The translations under genes and the position numbers were made by a program. Below the pieces are notes generated by a model. It had not been told where the DNA came from and searched no databases. It was given only the letters and a program-made list of their open reading frames with translations. A DNA stretch of 64,000 nucleotides from NCBI RefSeq assembly GCF_900169175.1, contig NZ_FXZM01000002.1, forward strand, positions 248,001 to 312,000, written 5' to 3'. The stretch's first letter is position 1. The number at the start of each line of letters is the position of its first letter. The stretch comes from Brevibacterium jeotgali (GTDB taxonomy: Bacteria; Actinomycetota; Actinomycetes; Actinomycetales; Brevibacteriaceae). Positions 20,029 to 28,707 of this stretch are shown here, one piece after another.

Positions 20029-21072
20029 ATGGCTGACGACCATTCGACCCGCGGCAACTACGTGAAGCAGGGCGCGGAGTTCAACCGCGACACCCAGTAC
20101 ATCGAGGACCGCATCCTCGATGACCCGCAGGCCCACTGGCCCGTCGAGGCCGGTCGCTACCGGCTCGTCGCAGCACGGGCCTGTCCCTGGGCGAACCGCA
20201 CGATGATCGTCCGGCGTCTGCTGGGGCTCGAGGACGCCATCTCACTCGGCATGCCGGGTCCCACGCACGACGCACGCTCGTGGACGTTCGACCTGGATCC
20301 CGGCGGAGTCGACCCCGTGCTGGGGATCGAACGCCTCCAGCAGGCGTTCTTCGCACGCTTCCCCGACTATCCCCGCGGCATCACCGTGCCCGCCGTGGTG
20401 GACGTCCCCACCGGAGCCGTCGTCACGAACGACTTCCCGCAGATCACCCTCGACTTCTCCTCGCAGTGGACGCGCTTCCACCGCGCAGGCGCCCCGGTCC
20501 TGTACCCGGAGTCGCTGCGCGACCAGATGGACCCCGTCATGCGCCTGATCTACACGGAGATCAACAACGGCGTGTACCGGTGCGGCTTCGCAGGCGGACA
20601 GGCTGCGTACGAGAAGGCGTTCGACCGCCTCTTCACCGCACTCGACACGATCGAGGAGCGCCTCACGACCCGCCGCTATCTCATGGGAGACCGGATCACA
20701 GAGGCGGACGTACGACTGTTCACGACGCTCGTCCGGTTCGACGCGGTCTACTACTCGCACTTCAAGTGCAATCGTCAGCGCCTCGCAGACTTCCCCGCAC
20801 TCTGGGGCTACGCCCGCGATCTGTTCCAGACCCCCGGGTTCGGCGACACCGTCGACTTCCAGCAGATCAAGGAGCATTACTACATCGTCCACGAGGACAT
20901 CAATCCCACGGGGGTCGTCCCGACCGGCCCGGACCTGTCCGGATGGCTGGAGGACCACGGCCGGGAGGCGCTGGCGGACGACGAGCCCTTCGGTGAGGGC
21001 ACCCCTCCGGGCCCGCCGCCTGCCGACGAGGTCGTCCCCCACGCGCACAGCGCAGACGCCTGGGCCGGCTGA
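20029..21072 (+). CDS. Glutathionyl/mycothiolyl-hydroquinone reductase homologue
   Basis: A 347-residue Xi-class glutathione-transferase-fold protein (ECM4/YqjG type). The catalytic Cys52 lies in AARACPWANR, the xRxCPWA motif of these enzymes, which reduce thiol conjugates of hydroquinones. The C-terminal helical domain includes TEINNGVYRCGFAGGQ and the family's RFDAVYYSHFKCNRQRL and HYYIVHEDINPTGVVP. Actinobacteria mostly lack glutathione, so the natural co-substrate may be mycothiol; that is inference. The ATG at 20029 has AGGAG at 7 bases; a GTG at 19990 with its own GGAG is the alternative and would add 13 charged residues. It lies 57 bases after the acyl-CoA synthetase stop and is probably co-transcribed. 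A 17-bp repeat follows its stop. Confidence 0.86.
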   Translation: MADDHSTRGNYVKQGAEFNRDTQYIEDRILDDPQAHWPVEAGRYRLVAARACPWANRTMIVRRLLGLEDAISLGMPGPTHDARSWTFDLDPGGVDPVLGIERLQQAFFARFPDYPRGITVPAVVDVPTGAVVTNDFPQITLDFSSQWTRFHRAGAPVLYPESLRDQMDPVMRLIYTEINNGVYRCGFAGGQAAYEKAFDRLFTALDTIEERLTTRRYLMGDRITEADVRLFTTLVRFDAVYYSHFKCNRQRLADFPALWGYARDLFQTPGFGDTVDFQQIKEHYYIVHEDINPTGVVPTGPDLSGWLEDHGREALADDEPFGEGTPPGPPPADEVVPHAHSADAWAG

Positions 21073-21077
21073 GTCCG

Positions 21078-21111
21078 TCAGTCAGTCTGGGACCTCAGTC
21101 AGTCTGGGGCA
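21078..21111. repeat. 17-bp tandem duplication after a stop codon
   Basis: TCAGTCAGTCTGGGACC (21078-21094) is followed by TCAGTCAGTCTGGGGCA (21095-21111), with partial CAGTCTG and GGTCAGTCGG echoes to about 21131. It fills the gap between the convergent reductase and DedA genes, starting 5 bases after the reductase stop codon. Confidence 0.75.
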
Positions 21112-21133
21112 GTCTGCGCCTCGGTCAGTCGGC

Positions 21134-21868
21134 TCAGGCGCCCGTCGCCGGTGTGCCCGGACCGTCACCGGGCCGGCGGGCCCGGTTCCGGCGCACTCGC
21201 CGGATGATCCACCACGTGACGACCGCGATGACCAGGACGATGACGACGCGCTGGAACCAGCCTGCATACTCCTCGATCACCGTGTAGTTCTCGCCGACCC
21301 AGAATCCCAGCAGCACGAACACCGTGTTCCAGATGAGGGAGCCGGCCATCGTCAGCAGCAGGAACCAGCTCTGGCTCATGCGCTCGATGCCCGCAGGAAT
21401 GGAGATCAGAGACCGGAAGATCGGGATCATGCGACCGACGAACACGGCCCTGCGGCCGTGGCGCCCGAACCATTCCACGGCACGGTCGACATCGTCGGGA
21501 TCGACGAGGGGCAGCATCCCCGCCCAGCGTGAGATGCGCTCGTGCCCGAAGGCACGGCCCACCCAGTAGAGCGCGAGCGCACCGACCACCGATCCGATCG
21601 TCGCCCAGGCGATCGCGGAGACGAGGCTCATCTCCCCCAGGCTGGCGGTGAACCCGGCCAGCGGGAGGATCAGTTCGCTGGGGATCGGCGGGAAGAGGTT
21701 CTCGAGGGCGACGAGGAGCCCCACACCCGGTGCGCCCACGGTCTCCATGACCGTCACGACCCACTCCGTGAAGCGGTCAGTGAGAGAGGGCGACGGGGCG
21801 GCTGCCTCCACGGAGGACGCCGGAGTGCGGACCTGAGCGATGAGGGACACGGGCATGCGCGCAAGCAT
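21134..21868 (-). CDS. DedA family membrane protein
   Basis: A 244-residue DedA/SNARE-associated (VTT) protein. Family hallmarks are LVALENLFPPIPSELILPLAGF (about 50-71), the glycine-rich ALYWVGRAFG segment, and FVGRMIPIFRSLISIPAGIERM, the conserved [FV]xRx[IL]PxxRxxxxxxAG motif, plus a C-terminal membrane helix and a basic tail. DedA proteins are undecaprenyl-phosphate or phospholipid flippases; which lipid this one moves is unknown. ATG 21868 was chosen because an AGGCGGCGG lies upstream and earlier in-frame ATGs fall inside the divergent yihY promoter. It converges on the hydroquinone reductase gene. Confidence 0.87.
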   Translation of the reverse strand: MLARMPVSLIAQVRTPASSVEAAAPSPSLTDRFTEWVVTVMETVGAPGVGLLVALENLFPPIPSELILPLAGFTASLGEMSLVSAIAWATIGSVVGALALYWVGRAFGHERISRWAGMLPLVDPDDVDRAVEWFGRHGRRAVFVGRMIPIFRSLISIPAGIERMSQSWFLLLTMAGSLIWNTVFVLLGFWVGENYTVIEEYAGWFQRVVIVLVIAVVTWWIIRRVRRNRARRPGDGPGTPATGA

Positions 21869-21937
21869 ACGACCGCCGCCTGCGCGTCTCGTGAGGGTGA
21901 GGGGCAGGTGTTCCTGCACGTGAAGCGGGCGCGCACG

Positions 21938-21950
21938 TAGTATGAAACAC
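21938..21950 (+). promoter_or_regulatory. Leaderless promoter for yihY (TAGTAT-N7-ATG)
   Basis: TAGTAT (21938-21943) is 7 bases before ATG 21951. An in-frame ATG at 21942 falls inside the hexamer and could not be on the mRNA. Confidence 0.5.
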
Positions 21951-23036
21951 ATGACTGCCACCCCGAACGCAGCCGACCGCATCCTCACGACGTCCAAGCG
22001 TGCCGCGGGCCGCAGCACCGCGCAGCGGCTGATGCGGCGACCCGCCGTCGCCCACCTGCGCGACACCCTCACGAGGTACGGGCAGAGACTGGGAAATCAG
22101 TTCGCCGCCGCGATCACGTACTTCCTCGTGCTCGCGCTCGTCCCGATCCTCATGTTCGCGTTCTCCGCGCTGGGATTCTTCCTGGAGATCGTGAGACCGG
22201 ACCTCATGACGGCCGCGACCGAGCAGATCTCCGAGATGGGTGGCAGCGCCGAAGTCGTCGATATGATCCAGCAGTTCCTCAGCGGCTGGCGCGGGGTCGG
22301 CCTCGTCGCGATCGTCTCCGCGCTGTACACCGCACAGGGCTTCATCGGGAACCTCAAGGACGCGGTGCGGTCCCAGCTGTCGAACGACGGCGTACAGAAG
22401 GATCAGGACGGATTCGTCCCGCGCATCGTCAACAACACCGTCACGCTGCTCGTCGTCCTCGTGGGTGCGGGACTCGCGGTCAGCCTCTCGATCGTCTCGA
22501 CGAGCCTGCGCAGCGTGATCGTGGCATGGCTCGAGCTCCCGGGCTTCATGGATCCGGTCTTCCAGCTGGTGCCGCTCGTCGTGATGGCCACGACGTTCTG
22601 GCTGCTGCTGTTCCTCGTGTTCACCCTGCTGCCCTCCGCTCCGATCCCGCCCCGCACGAAGCGGATGGGGTCCTTCGTCGGAGCCATCGTGCTGGCGCTC
22701 GTCGTCCAGTTCGCCACGATCCTCATCGACATGTTCTCCGGGTCGCCGTCCGCAGCACTGTTCGGGCCGGTCATCGCGATCATGCTCTCGCTGAACATCG
22801 TCGCTCGCATCATCCTCATGGTGGCCGCGTGGATGGGCACTGCCGATGACGACTCGATGTTCCACACCGTCGCGAGCGCTCCCGCACCGATGGCCGATGC
22901 GCGCGTCGTCTCCGCGGAGGACCGTCCGACGGAGACTATCGGAGCCCTCCTCACGGCCTCCGCGCTCATCGGCCTGACGCTCGTCGGCTTCAACCGCTAC
23001 CAGTCCCGGGGAGACGACGCCTCCCGCCGTCGCTGA
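21951..23036 (+). CDS. YihY/BrkB family inner membrane protein
   Basis: A 361-residue polytopic protein (formerly called ribonuclease BN). A basic N-terminus is followed by QFAAAITYFLVLALVPILMFAFSALGFF (about 40-67), the AAxTYFxxxALxPLL hallmark, then a GVGLVAIVSALYTAQGFIGNLKDAV block, four further hydrophobic segments (about 160-280) and a Ser/Pro-containing tail with one last helix (about 325-345). The family is widely conserved; roles in lipid or stress tolerance have been suggested but the reaction is unknown. The start at 21951 rests on the TAGTAT leaderless promoter. It ends 61 bases before gap, which has its own promoter. Confidence 0.88.
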   Translation: MTATPNAADRILTTSKRAAGRSTAQRLMRRPAVAHLRDTLTRYGQRLGNQFAAAITYFLVLALVPILMFAFSALGFFLEIVRPDLMTAATEQISEMGGSAEVVDMIQQFLSGWRGVGLVAIVSALYTAQGFIGNLKDAVRSQLSNDGVQKDQDGFVPRIVNNTVTLLVVLVGAGLAVSLSIVSTSLRSVIVAWLELPGFMDPVFQLVPLVVMATTFWLLLFLVFTLLPSAPIPPRTKRMGSFVGAIVLALVVQFATILIDMFSGSPSAALFGPVIAIMLSLNIVARIILMVAAWMGTADDDSMFHTVASAPAPMADARVVSAEDRPTETIGALLTASALIGLTLVGFNRYQSRGDDASRRR

Positions 23037-23054
23037 CGGGTTGCCCCACCTGCG

Positions 23055-23060
23055 TACAAT
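23055..23060 (+). promoter_or_regulatory. -10 element for gap-glpK
   Basis: TACAAT (23055-23060) predicts a start site near 23067 and a leader of about 30 bases carrying GAAAGG before the TTG at 23098. It rules out any gap start upstream of the element. Confidence 0.55.
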
Positions 23061-23097
23061 GACCCGGACACCACCGTGGAGTGAAAGGTTTCGTCTC

Positions 23098-24540
23098 TTG
23101 ACCGACCAGATCCAGGCCGCCGCCCAGACGTGGGCGACCAAGCAGAGCGCTGCAGAGGGGCTGACGCCCCTCGTCGGACGCCTGTACCGCGAGAACGACG
23201 TGCTGCTCACGGTGTACGGACGCAGTCTCCTCAACAAGTCCGTCACCGGGATCATCAAGGCCCACCGCTATGCGCGCCACTTCGACGGCGCAGAGCTCGA
23301 CCTCGCAGAGACCCTCGCGATCGCCCGGCAGCTGAGCGAGATGGAGCTGGGACCCAGCACGGTCGACCTCGGACGGCTCGCGGCCGCCCAGCGCAGCACC
23401 GGCGGCGACCTCGCCGTGCTGCTTGCGGACCAGCTGGCACCCGCGCTCGGACAGTCCGCGGGCGATTCCGATGCTCCCCGCGACGTGGTCCTCTACGGCT
23501 TCGGACGGATCGGCCGTCTGCTCGCCCGCATCCTCATCGACCGTGCCGGAGGCACGGGTCTGCGCCTTCGCGCGATCGTCGTGCGCCGGGGCGGCGAGGG
23601 CGACATCGTCAAGCGCGCCTCCCTGCTGCGCCGCGACTCCGTCCACGGGACGTTCGACGGCAACATCGTCGTCGATGAGGAGAACGAGACGATCCTCGCG
23701 AACGGGACGCTCATCAAGGTCATCTACTCGAACGATCCGTCGCAGGTGGACTACACCGCGCACGGCATCGACGACGCGATCGTCGTGGACAACACCGGCA
23801 TCTGGCGCGATGACGAGGGTCTGAGCAGGCACCTCGCCTGCCCCGGCGCGTCGAAGGTCATCCTCACGGCGCCCGGCAAGGGCTCCGTGAAGAACATCGT
23901 CTACGGCGTGAACTCGGACGCGATCCTGCCCGAGGACACCGTGGTGTCGGCAGCTTCCTGCACGACCAACGCGATCACTCCGGTCCTCAAGGTGATCGGC
24001 GACGAGTTCGGAGTGCAGAACGGCCACGTCGAGACGGTGCACTCGTTCACGAACGACCAGAACCTCATCGACAACTACCACAAGGGCTCGCGTCGCGGCC
24101 GCGCTGCAGGCCTCAACATGGTGCTCACGGAGACGGGAGCGGCGAAGGCGGTCTCGAAGGCGCTGCCGGAGTTCGCGGGCAAGCTGTCCGGCAACGCGAT
24201 CCGCGTGCCCACCCCGAATGTGTCGATGGCGGTGCTCAACCTCAACCTCGAGCGCGAGACGACGGTCGACGAGCTCAACGCGTTCCTGCGGGAGACATCG
24301 CTCAACTCCTCTCTGCGCAACCAGATCGACTACATCCACTCCCCCGAGGTCGTCTCCACGGACTTCGTCGGGTCCAAGCGCGCAGGCATCGTCGACGGCC
24401 TCGCCACGATCGTCGACGGGAAGCGCGCCGTCGTCTACGTCTGGTACGACAACGAGTTCGGCTATTCCTGCCAGGTCATCCGCTGCGTCGCACAGATGGC
24501 GGGGCTCGATATGCCGTCGCTGCCCGTCATGTCCGCGTGA
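23098..24540 (+). CDS. gap: Glyceraldehyde-3-phosphate dehydrogenase, long GapB type
   Basis: A 480-residue GAPDH with an N-terminal extension of about 128 residues before the Rossmann motif YGFGRIGRLLARIL (133-146). The catalytic Cys288 is in ASCTTNAITPV and HSFTNDQN carries the usual active-site context, with WYDNEFGYSCQV near the end. The same length and architecture occur in Corynebacterium glutamicum GapB, which is NADP-dependent and mainly gluconeogenic; by analogy this enzyme probably runs toward glucose. The start is TTG 23098, with GAAAGG upstream and a TACAAT promoter at 23055 that excludes the longer frame. glpK follows by 28 bases, so glycerol entry and triose-phosphate conversion appear co-transcribed. 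Confidence 0.9.
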   Translation: MTDQIQAAAQTWATKQSAAEGLTPLVGRLYRENDVLLTVYGRSLLNKSVTGIIKAHRYARHFDGAELDLAETLAIARQLSEMELGPSTVDLGRLAAAQRSTGGDLAVLLADQLAPALGQSAGDSDAPRDVVLYGFGRIGRLLARILIDRAGGTGLRLRAIVVRRGGEGDIVKRASLLRRDSVHGTFDGNIVVDEENETILANGTLIKVIYSNDPSQVDYTAHGIDDAIVVDNTGIWRDDEGLSRHLACPGASKVILTAPGKGSVKNIVYGVNSDAILPEDTVVSAASCTTNAITPVLKVIGDEFGVQNGHVETVHSFTNDQNLIDNYHKGSRRGRAAGLNMVLTETGAAKAVSKALPEFAGKLSGNAIRVPTPNVSMAVLNLNLERETTVDELNAFLRETSLNSSLRNQIDYIHSPEVVSTDFVGSKRAGIVDGLATIVDGKRAVVYVWYDNEFGYSCQVIRCVAQMAGLDMPSLPVMSA

Positions 24541-24568
24541 GCATCTGAACGTCTGAGGGGTCATCGCA

Positions 24569-26083
24569 GTGGGTCACATCCTCGCGATCGATGAGGGCAC
24601 GACCTCGACCCGTGCGGCCGTCCTCGATGAGGGCGGCCGCACGGTCGCCTCTGCCTCGCGCGAGTTCCGTCAGTCGTTCCCGCGACCCGGATGGGTCGAG
24701 CACGATGCGCTGGAGATCTGGCGGGTCACCCGCGAGATGATCGGACAGGTGCTCGGCACCTCTCAGCTCACCGCATCGGATGTCGACTGCATCGGCATCA
24801 CCGACCAGCGGGAGACCACTGTCGTCTGGGATCCCACGACCGGACGTCCGCTGGCGCCTGCGATCGTATGGCAGGACACCCGGGGCGAAGAGATCGTCGC
24901 CCGCCTCGCGGACCGCGCCGGGGACCGGATCACGGAGATCACGGGTCTGCCTCCGGCGACCTACTTCTCCGCGGTGAAGCTGCTGTGGCTGCTGGAGTCC
25001 GATGAGGGGATCCGCCGCGCGGTCGATCAGGGACGCCTGCTGTTCGGCACGATCGACTCGTGGCTCATCTGGAACCTCACGGGGGGCGTCGACGGAGGGC
25101 TCCATGCGACCGACGTGACGAATGCGTCGCGCACGATGCTCATGGATCTCACCACGCTCGACTGGTCAGAGGAGATGCTCGCCCTCACCGGCGTACCGCG
25201 TGACATCCTGCCGGAGATCCGCCCGTCGATCGGGGACTTCGGCACGGTCGACGAGCGCCACCTCCTGGGGGGCGTGGCCATCACGGGGGTCCTGGGCGAT
25301 CAGCAGGCGGCTGCGTTCGGCCAGTGCGCCTTCACCGCCGGCGCTACGAAGAACACGTACGGGACAGGTTGCTTCCTCCTCACGAACACGGGCACGGTCA
25401 TCGAGCGCGCCAGCGGCGGCCTCATCTCCACCGTGGCGTTCCAGCAGACCGGGTTCCCGGCGCAGTACGCGCTGGAGGGCTCCATCGCCGTCGCCGGTTC
25501 CCTGGTCCAGTGGCTGAGGGACAACCTGGGGATCATCCGCGATTCCGCGGAGGTCGAGGCGCTCGCGGATTCCGTGGAGGATTCCGGGGACGTCTACTTC
25601 GTGCCCGCGTTCTCGGGGCTCTACGCCCCTCGCTGGCGCGCCGACGCCCGTGGAGCGATCGTCGGGCTCACGCGATATTCGACGAAGGCCCACATCAGCC
25701 GTGCTGCGCTCGAATCGACCGTGTTCCAGACGACCGAGGTCATCGAGACGCTGCGCCGCGATTCCGGCTTCGCGATCGACGAGATCCGCGCGGATGGCGG
25801 GATGGCCGTCAACGACGCCCTCCTGCAGTTCCAGGCGGACATCTCTGATTGCACCGTGGTGCGCGGAGGGATCGAATCGACGGGGATCGGTGCGGCCTTC
25901 GCCGCCGGGATCGGCCGCGGCATCTACTCCGGCACGGAGGACGTGGAGTCACTCTGGGAGGAGACGGGCCGCTGGGAGCCGTCGATGCCCCAGCCGGACC
26001 GTGCGCATCGTCGTGCGCGCTGGGAGGCCGCGGTCGAGCGGTCCCTGGGTTGGGTGCCCCCTCAGGAATCGCTGGGCACATAG
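24569..26083 (+). CDS. glpK: Glycerol kinase
   Basis: A 504-residue FGGY-family kinase that makes glycerol-3-phosphate. N-terminal DEGTTSTRAAVLDEGG (8-23) is the phosphate-binding loop, GITDQRETTVVWD and PAIVWQDTRG the glycerol/Arg region, and GLYAPRWRADARGAIVGLT with ADGGMAVND the C-terminal FGGY and adenosine segments. Length is typical. The GTG start follows GAGGGG by 8 bases. It is in an operon with the GapB-type gap; no glycerol facilitator gene is beside it. Its last 22 bases overlap the convergent 2-hydroxyacid dehydrogenase gene. Confidence 0.95.
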   Translation: MGHILAIDEGTTSTRAAVLDEGGRTVASASREFRQSFPRPGWVEHDALEIWRVTREMIGQVLGTSQLTASDVDCIGITDQRETTVVWDPTTGRPLAPAIVWQDTRGEEIVARLADRAGDRITEITGLPPATYFSAVKLLWLLESDEGIRRAVDQGRLLFGTIDSWLIWNLTGGVDGGLHATDVTNASRTMLMDLTTLDWSEEMLALTGVPRDILPEIRPSIGDFGTVDERHLLGGVAITGVLGDQQAAAFGQCAFTAGATKNTYGTGCFLLTNTGTVIERASGGLISTVAFQQTGFPAQYALEGSIAVAGSLVQWLRDNLGIIRDSAEVEALADSVEDSGDVYFVPAFSGLYAPRWRADARGAIVGLTRYSTKAHISRAALESTVFQTTEVIETLRRDSGFAIDEIRADGGMAVNDALLQFQADISDCTVVRGGIESTGIGAAFAAGIGRGIYSGTEDVESLWEETGRWEPSMPQPDRAHRRARWEAAVERSLGWVPPQESLGT

Positions 26084-27030
26084 CCGGCACGCAGGTCCAC
26101 CGTCTGCGGGAACGGCTCCCCCGCGATCCAGGCGTCCCAGTGGGTGAGGTACTGCTGTGCGAGTCGGTCGGTCCAGCCCTCTGTGTCACCCGACAGGTGC
26201 GCCGTGATGAGTGTGTTCGGGGCATCCCACAGGGGGTGACCGGGCGGCAGCGGCTCGGGATCGACGACGTCGAGGCCCGCACCGGCGATCGTGCCGTCCG
26301 TGAGCGCGGCCAGCAGATCGTCCGTACGCGTCGACGCGCCCCGTCCGATGCTCACGAAGCGCGCGGTGCTCGGCAGCTGCGCGAACACGGGGGCATCGAA
26401 CATCCCACGGGTCGCATCGGTGAGCGGTGCCGCGTTGATCAGCCAGTCGACATCGGACAGGTGGTCGCGCAGATGCGCGGAGTCGATGATCTTGGAGAAG
26501 TCAGCGTCCCCCGGGCGCGCACGGGTCGCGGCCCCCACGACGTCCACGCCGAACGCGCGCAGGAGCCGCGCTGTGCGTCTGCCGATGCCGCCGGTCCCCA
26601 CGATGAGCGCACGGGTGCCCGCGACCGTCTCCGTCTCGCGGCGGTGCCACACGTGGTCCCGCTGGAGTTCGAGGCTCTCCACCGACTTCTTCGCGAACAT
26701 GAGCACGACGCCCAGGACGTACTCCGCGATCGCCTGGTCGAAGACGCCGTGCGCATTCGTGACCGTGGCGCCGGAGTCGACCAGCCCGCGGAAGCGCAGC
26801 GAATCGACGCCGGCACTCGCCGCGTGGACCCACGACAGCCTGTCGGCGGCGGGCAGCGCGTCTTCGAGCGCGGTCGAGAAGAAGTCCCACATGAGCAGTG
26901 CGTCTGAACCCGGCAGGGCTGAGGCGAGCGTGTCCGCCTCGACCCAGCGGACCTCGGCGTCGGCGCTCAGCCGGTCGAAGACCGCGGGTCGGGGCTTGTC
27001 CGGGCTGGTCAGGATGGTGAGGATCGTCAT
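26062..27030 (-). CDS. D-2-hydroxyacid dehydrogenase family protein
   Basis: A 322-residue NAD-dependent oxidoreductase of the D-isomer-specific 2-hydroxyacid dehydrogenase family. The nucleotide-binding loop is VGTGGIGRRTARLLRAFG (about 145-162). The catalytic set is visible: Arg in SIGRGAS (the usual Asn-x-Gly-Arg position, with Ser for Asn), Glu in DVVDPEPLP and His in ITAHLSG. The first half is the flavodoxin-like substrate domain. It resembles glyoxylate/hydroxypyruvate reductase-like members, but the substrate cannot be read from sequence. Its 3' end overlaps glpK (convergent) and it starts 12 bases after the MFS gene ends, so it is probably the last gene of the TetR-MFS unit. Confidence 0.85.
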   Translation of the reverse strand: MTILTILTSPDKPRPAVFDRLSADAEVRWVEADTLASALPGSDALLMWDFFSTALEDALPAADRLSWVHAASAGVDSLRFRGLVDSGATVTNAHGVFDQAIAEYVLGVVLMFAKKSVESLELQRDHVWHRRETETVAGTRALIVGTGGIGRRTARLLRAFGVDVVGAATRARPGDADFSKIIDSAHLRDHLSDVDWLINAAPLTDATRGMFDAPVFAQLPSTARFVSIGRGASTRTDDLLAALTDGTIAGAGLDVVDPEPLPPGHPLWDAPNTLITAHLSGDTEGWTDRLAQQYLTHWDAWIAGEPFPQTVDLRAGYVPSDS

Positions 27031-27042
27031 ATCGTCATCCTC

Positions 27043-28707
27043 TCACCCGCGCGTCGTCGGGTCGCGGTCGCTCTCACCATCGAGCGGGCCGGCCGTCACC
27101 GTCGACCGGGGCGCCTCCGCCGCCTCGATCGTCGTCGCAAGGGGCTTCGGGTCGATGAAGCACGCGATCACTGCGCCGATCAGTGTGAGCGGCGCCACCC
27201 ACAGGAAGAGAGGTGTGAGCGCGTCGTCGTACGCGGTGACGACGATGTCGTACAGCGGAGCCGGGAGATGCGCCACGATATCCGGGGTGAGGCTGTTCGC
27301 GGAGCCGATGTCCCCCGCACCGCCGGGCACAGCGCTGAGGCCCGATTCGAGGTTGGCCATGAGCCGCGAGGTGAACAGCGTCCCCACGAGCGACATGCCG
27401 AGCGTGCCGCCCACCTGCCGGAAGTAGTTGTTCGAGGCGGTCGCCGTGCCGACCATGCGGACGGGGAAGGAGTTCTGCACGATGAGGACCAGCTGCTGGA
27501 GTGCCAGGCCCAGCCCGGTGCCGAACACCGCGAGGAAGCCCATGAGGACCCCGACGGATGTTCCGGGCTCGACCGTCGACAGCAGCACCAGTCCCACCGT
27601 GGCGGTGAAGAGGCCGGCGATCGGGTAGCTCTTGTAGTGACCGGTCCGAGCGATGAGGAAGCCGACGCTGGTGCCGACGACGAGCATCGTGGCCATGAGC
27701 GGGATCATGGACAGTCCCGCGTTGGCGGGTGAGAGCTCGTGGGTCATCTGCAGGTAGGTCGGCATGTAGGAGATCACTCCGAACATCCCGACGGACAGGC
27801 TGATGCCGGCGATCGAGGCGAGCGTGAAGTTGCGGTCCTTGAAGAGCCACATCGGAATGATGGGCGCCTTCACCCGCAGCTCCACGACGACGAATGCCGC
27901 CGCCGCGAGTACCCCGGCGCTGATGAGTCCGATGATCTCCGGGGACGCCCAGGCGAACTGGGTGCCGCCCCAAGCGGACAGGAGGACGACCGAGCTGGTG
28001 AACACGGCGATGAGCGCGAGCCCGAGCACGTCCACAGAGCGCTCTCCCGTGCGGGTGCTCGCGTCCTCCCGGAAGAAGAAGATCGTCGAGATGATCGCGA
28101 GCACACCCAGGGGCAGCGACAGCAGGAACGCCCAGCGCCATCCCGGACCTTCCGTGAGCCAGCCCCCGATCAGCGGTCCCGCGACGGACGAGACCGCGAA
28201 GACGGACCCCATGATGCCCATGTACTTGCCGCGCTGGCGGGCGGGCACGACGCCCGCGATGATCGCCTGCGACAGGATCATCATCCCGCCGCCGCCCACG
28301 CCCTGCACGATCCGGCCGGCGATGAGCCATCCCATCGTGGGCGCGAGGAACCCGATGAAGGAGCCGCCGATGAAGATCGAGATGGCGGCGATGAAGAAGG
28401 CCTTGCGTCCGAACTGGTCGCCCAGTCGGCCGTATGCGGGCATGAGGATGGTGGAGGCCAGCATGAAGCCGGTCTGCACCCACAGCATCTGGCCCACACC
28501 GTTCAGCTCGCCCACGATGGTGGGCAGGGCGGTGGCCAGCACGGTCTGATTCAGCGAGAACATGAACATCGCGAGCATCAGCCCGACGAACAGGGCGACG
28601 ATCTGCCCGGTCGACGGAGTCCCGGATCCCTCGCCGCCGGCGGGAGTGTCCGATCGTGGTCCCGCAGCGGGCTTCGGCGAGTCGTCGAGTGCGAGGGCGC
28701 GTCTCAA
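27043..28707 (-). CDS. DHA2 family MFS drug/proton antiporter
   Basis: A 554-residue transporter with 14 predicted membrane helices. NQTVLATALPTIVGEL (about 53-68) is the DHA2 motif D1 variant, GRLGDQFGRKAFF the motif A loop and GVGGGGMMILSQAIIAGVVPARQRGKYMG the motif B/C region. DHA2 proteins (EmrB/QacA-like) export drugs or metabolites. It begins with TTG and overlaps the tetR stop as TTGA, preceded by GGAAGG, so it is translationally coupled to the regulator; a regulator-exporter pair of this kind is usually induced by the exported compound. The N-terminus (about 25 residues) is hydrophilic. Confidence 0.9.
   Translation of the reverse strand: MRRALALDDSPKPAAGPRSDTPAGGEGSGTPSTGQIVALFVGLMLAMFMFSLNQTVLATALPTIVGELNGVGQMLWVQTGFMLASTILMPAYGRLGDQFGRKAFFIAAISIFIGGSFIGFLAPTMGWLIAGRIVQGVGGGGMMILSQAIIAGVVPARQRGKYMGIMGSVFAVSSVAGPLIGGWLTEGPGWRWAFLLSLPLGVLAIISTIFFFREDASTRTGERSVDVLGLALIAVFTSSVVLLSAWGGTQFAWASPEIIGLISAGVLAAAAFVVVELRVKAPIIPMWLFKDRNFTLASIAGISLSVGMFGVISYMPTYLQMTHELSPANAGLSMIPLMATMLVVGTSVGFLIARTGHYKSYPIAGLFTATVGLVLLSTVEPGTSVGVLMGFLAVFGTGLGLALQQLVLIVQNSFPVRMVGTATASNNYFRQVGGTLGMSLVGTLFTSRLMANLESGLSAVPGGAGDIGSANSLTPDIVAHLPAPLYDIVVTAYDDALTPLFLWVAPLTLIGAVIACFIDPKPLATTIEAAEAPRSTVTAGPLDGESDRDPTTRG

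Noticed and set aside
18484..20136. A 550-codon frame opposite the acyl-CoA synthetase gene
   Set aside because: Antisense shadow of a gene with intact ANL motifs; no start signals or recognisable domains.
23041..23097. Upstream start for gap
   Set aside because: The extension contains the TACAAT promoter; TTG 23098 has a binding site and a family-like N-terminus.
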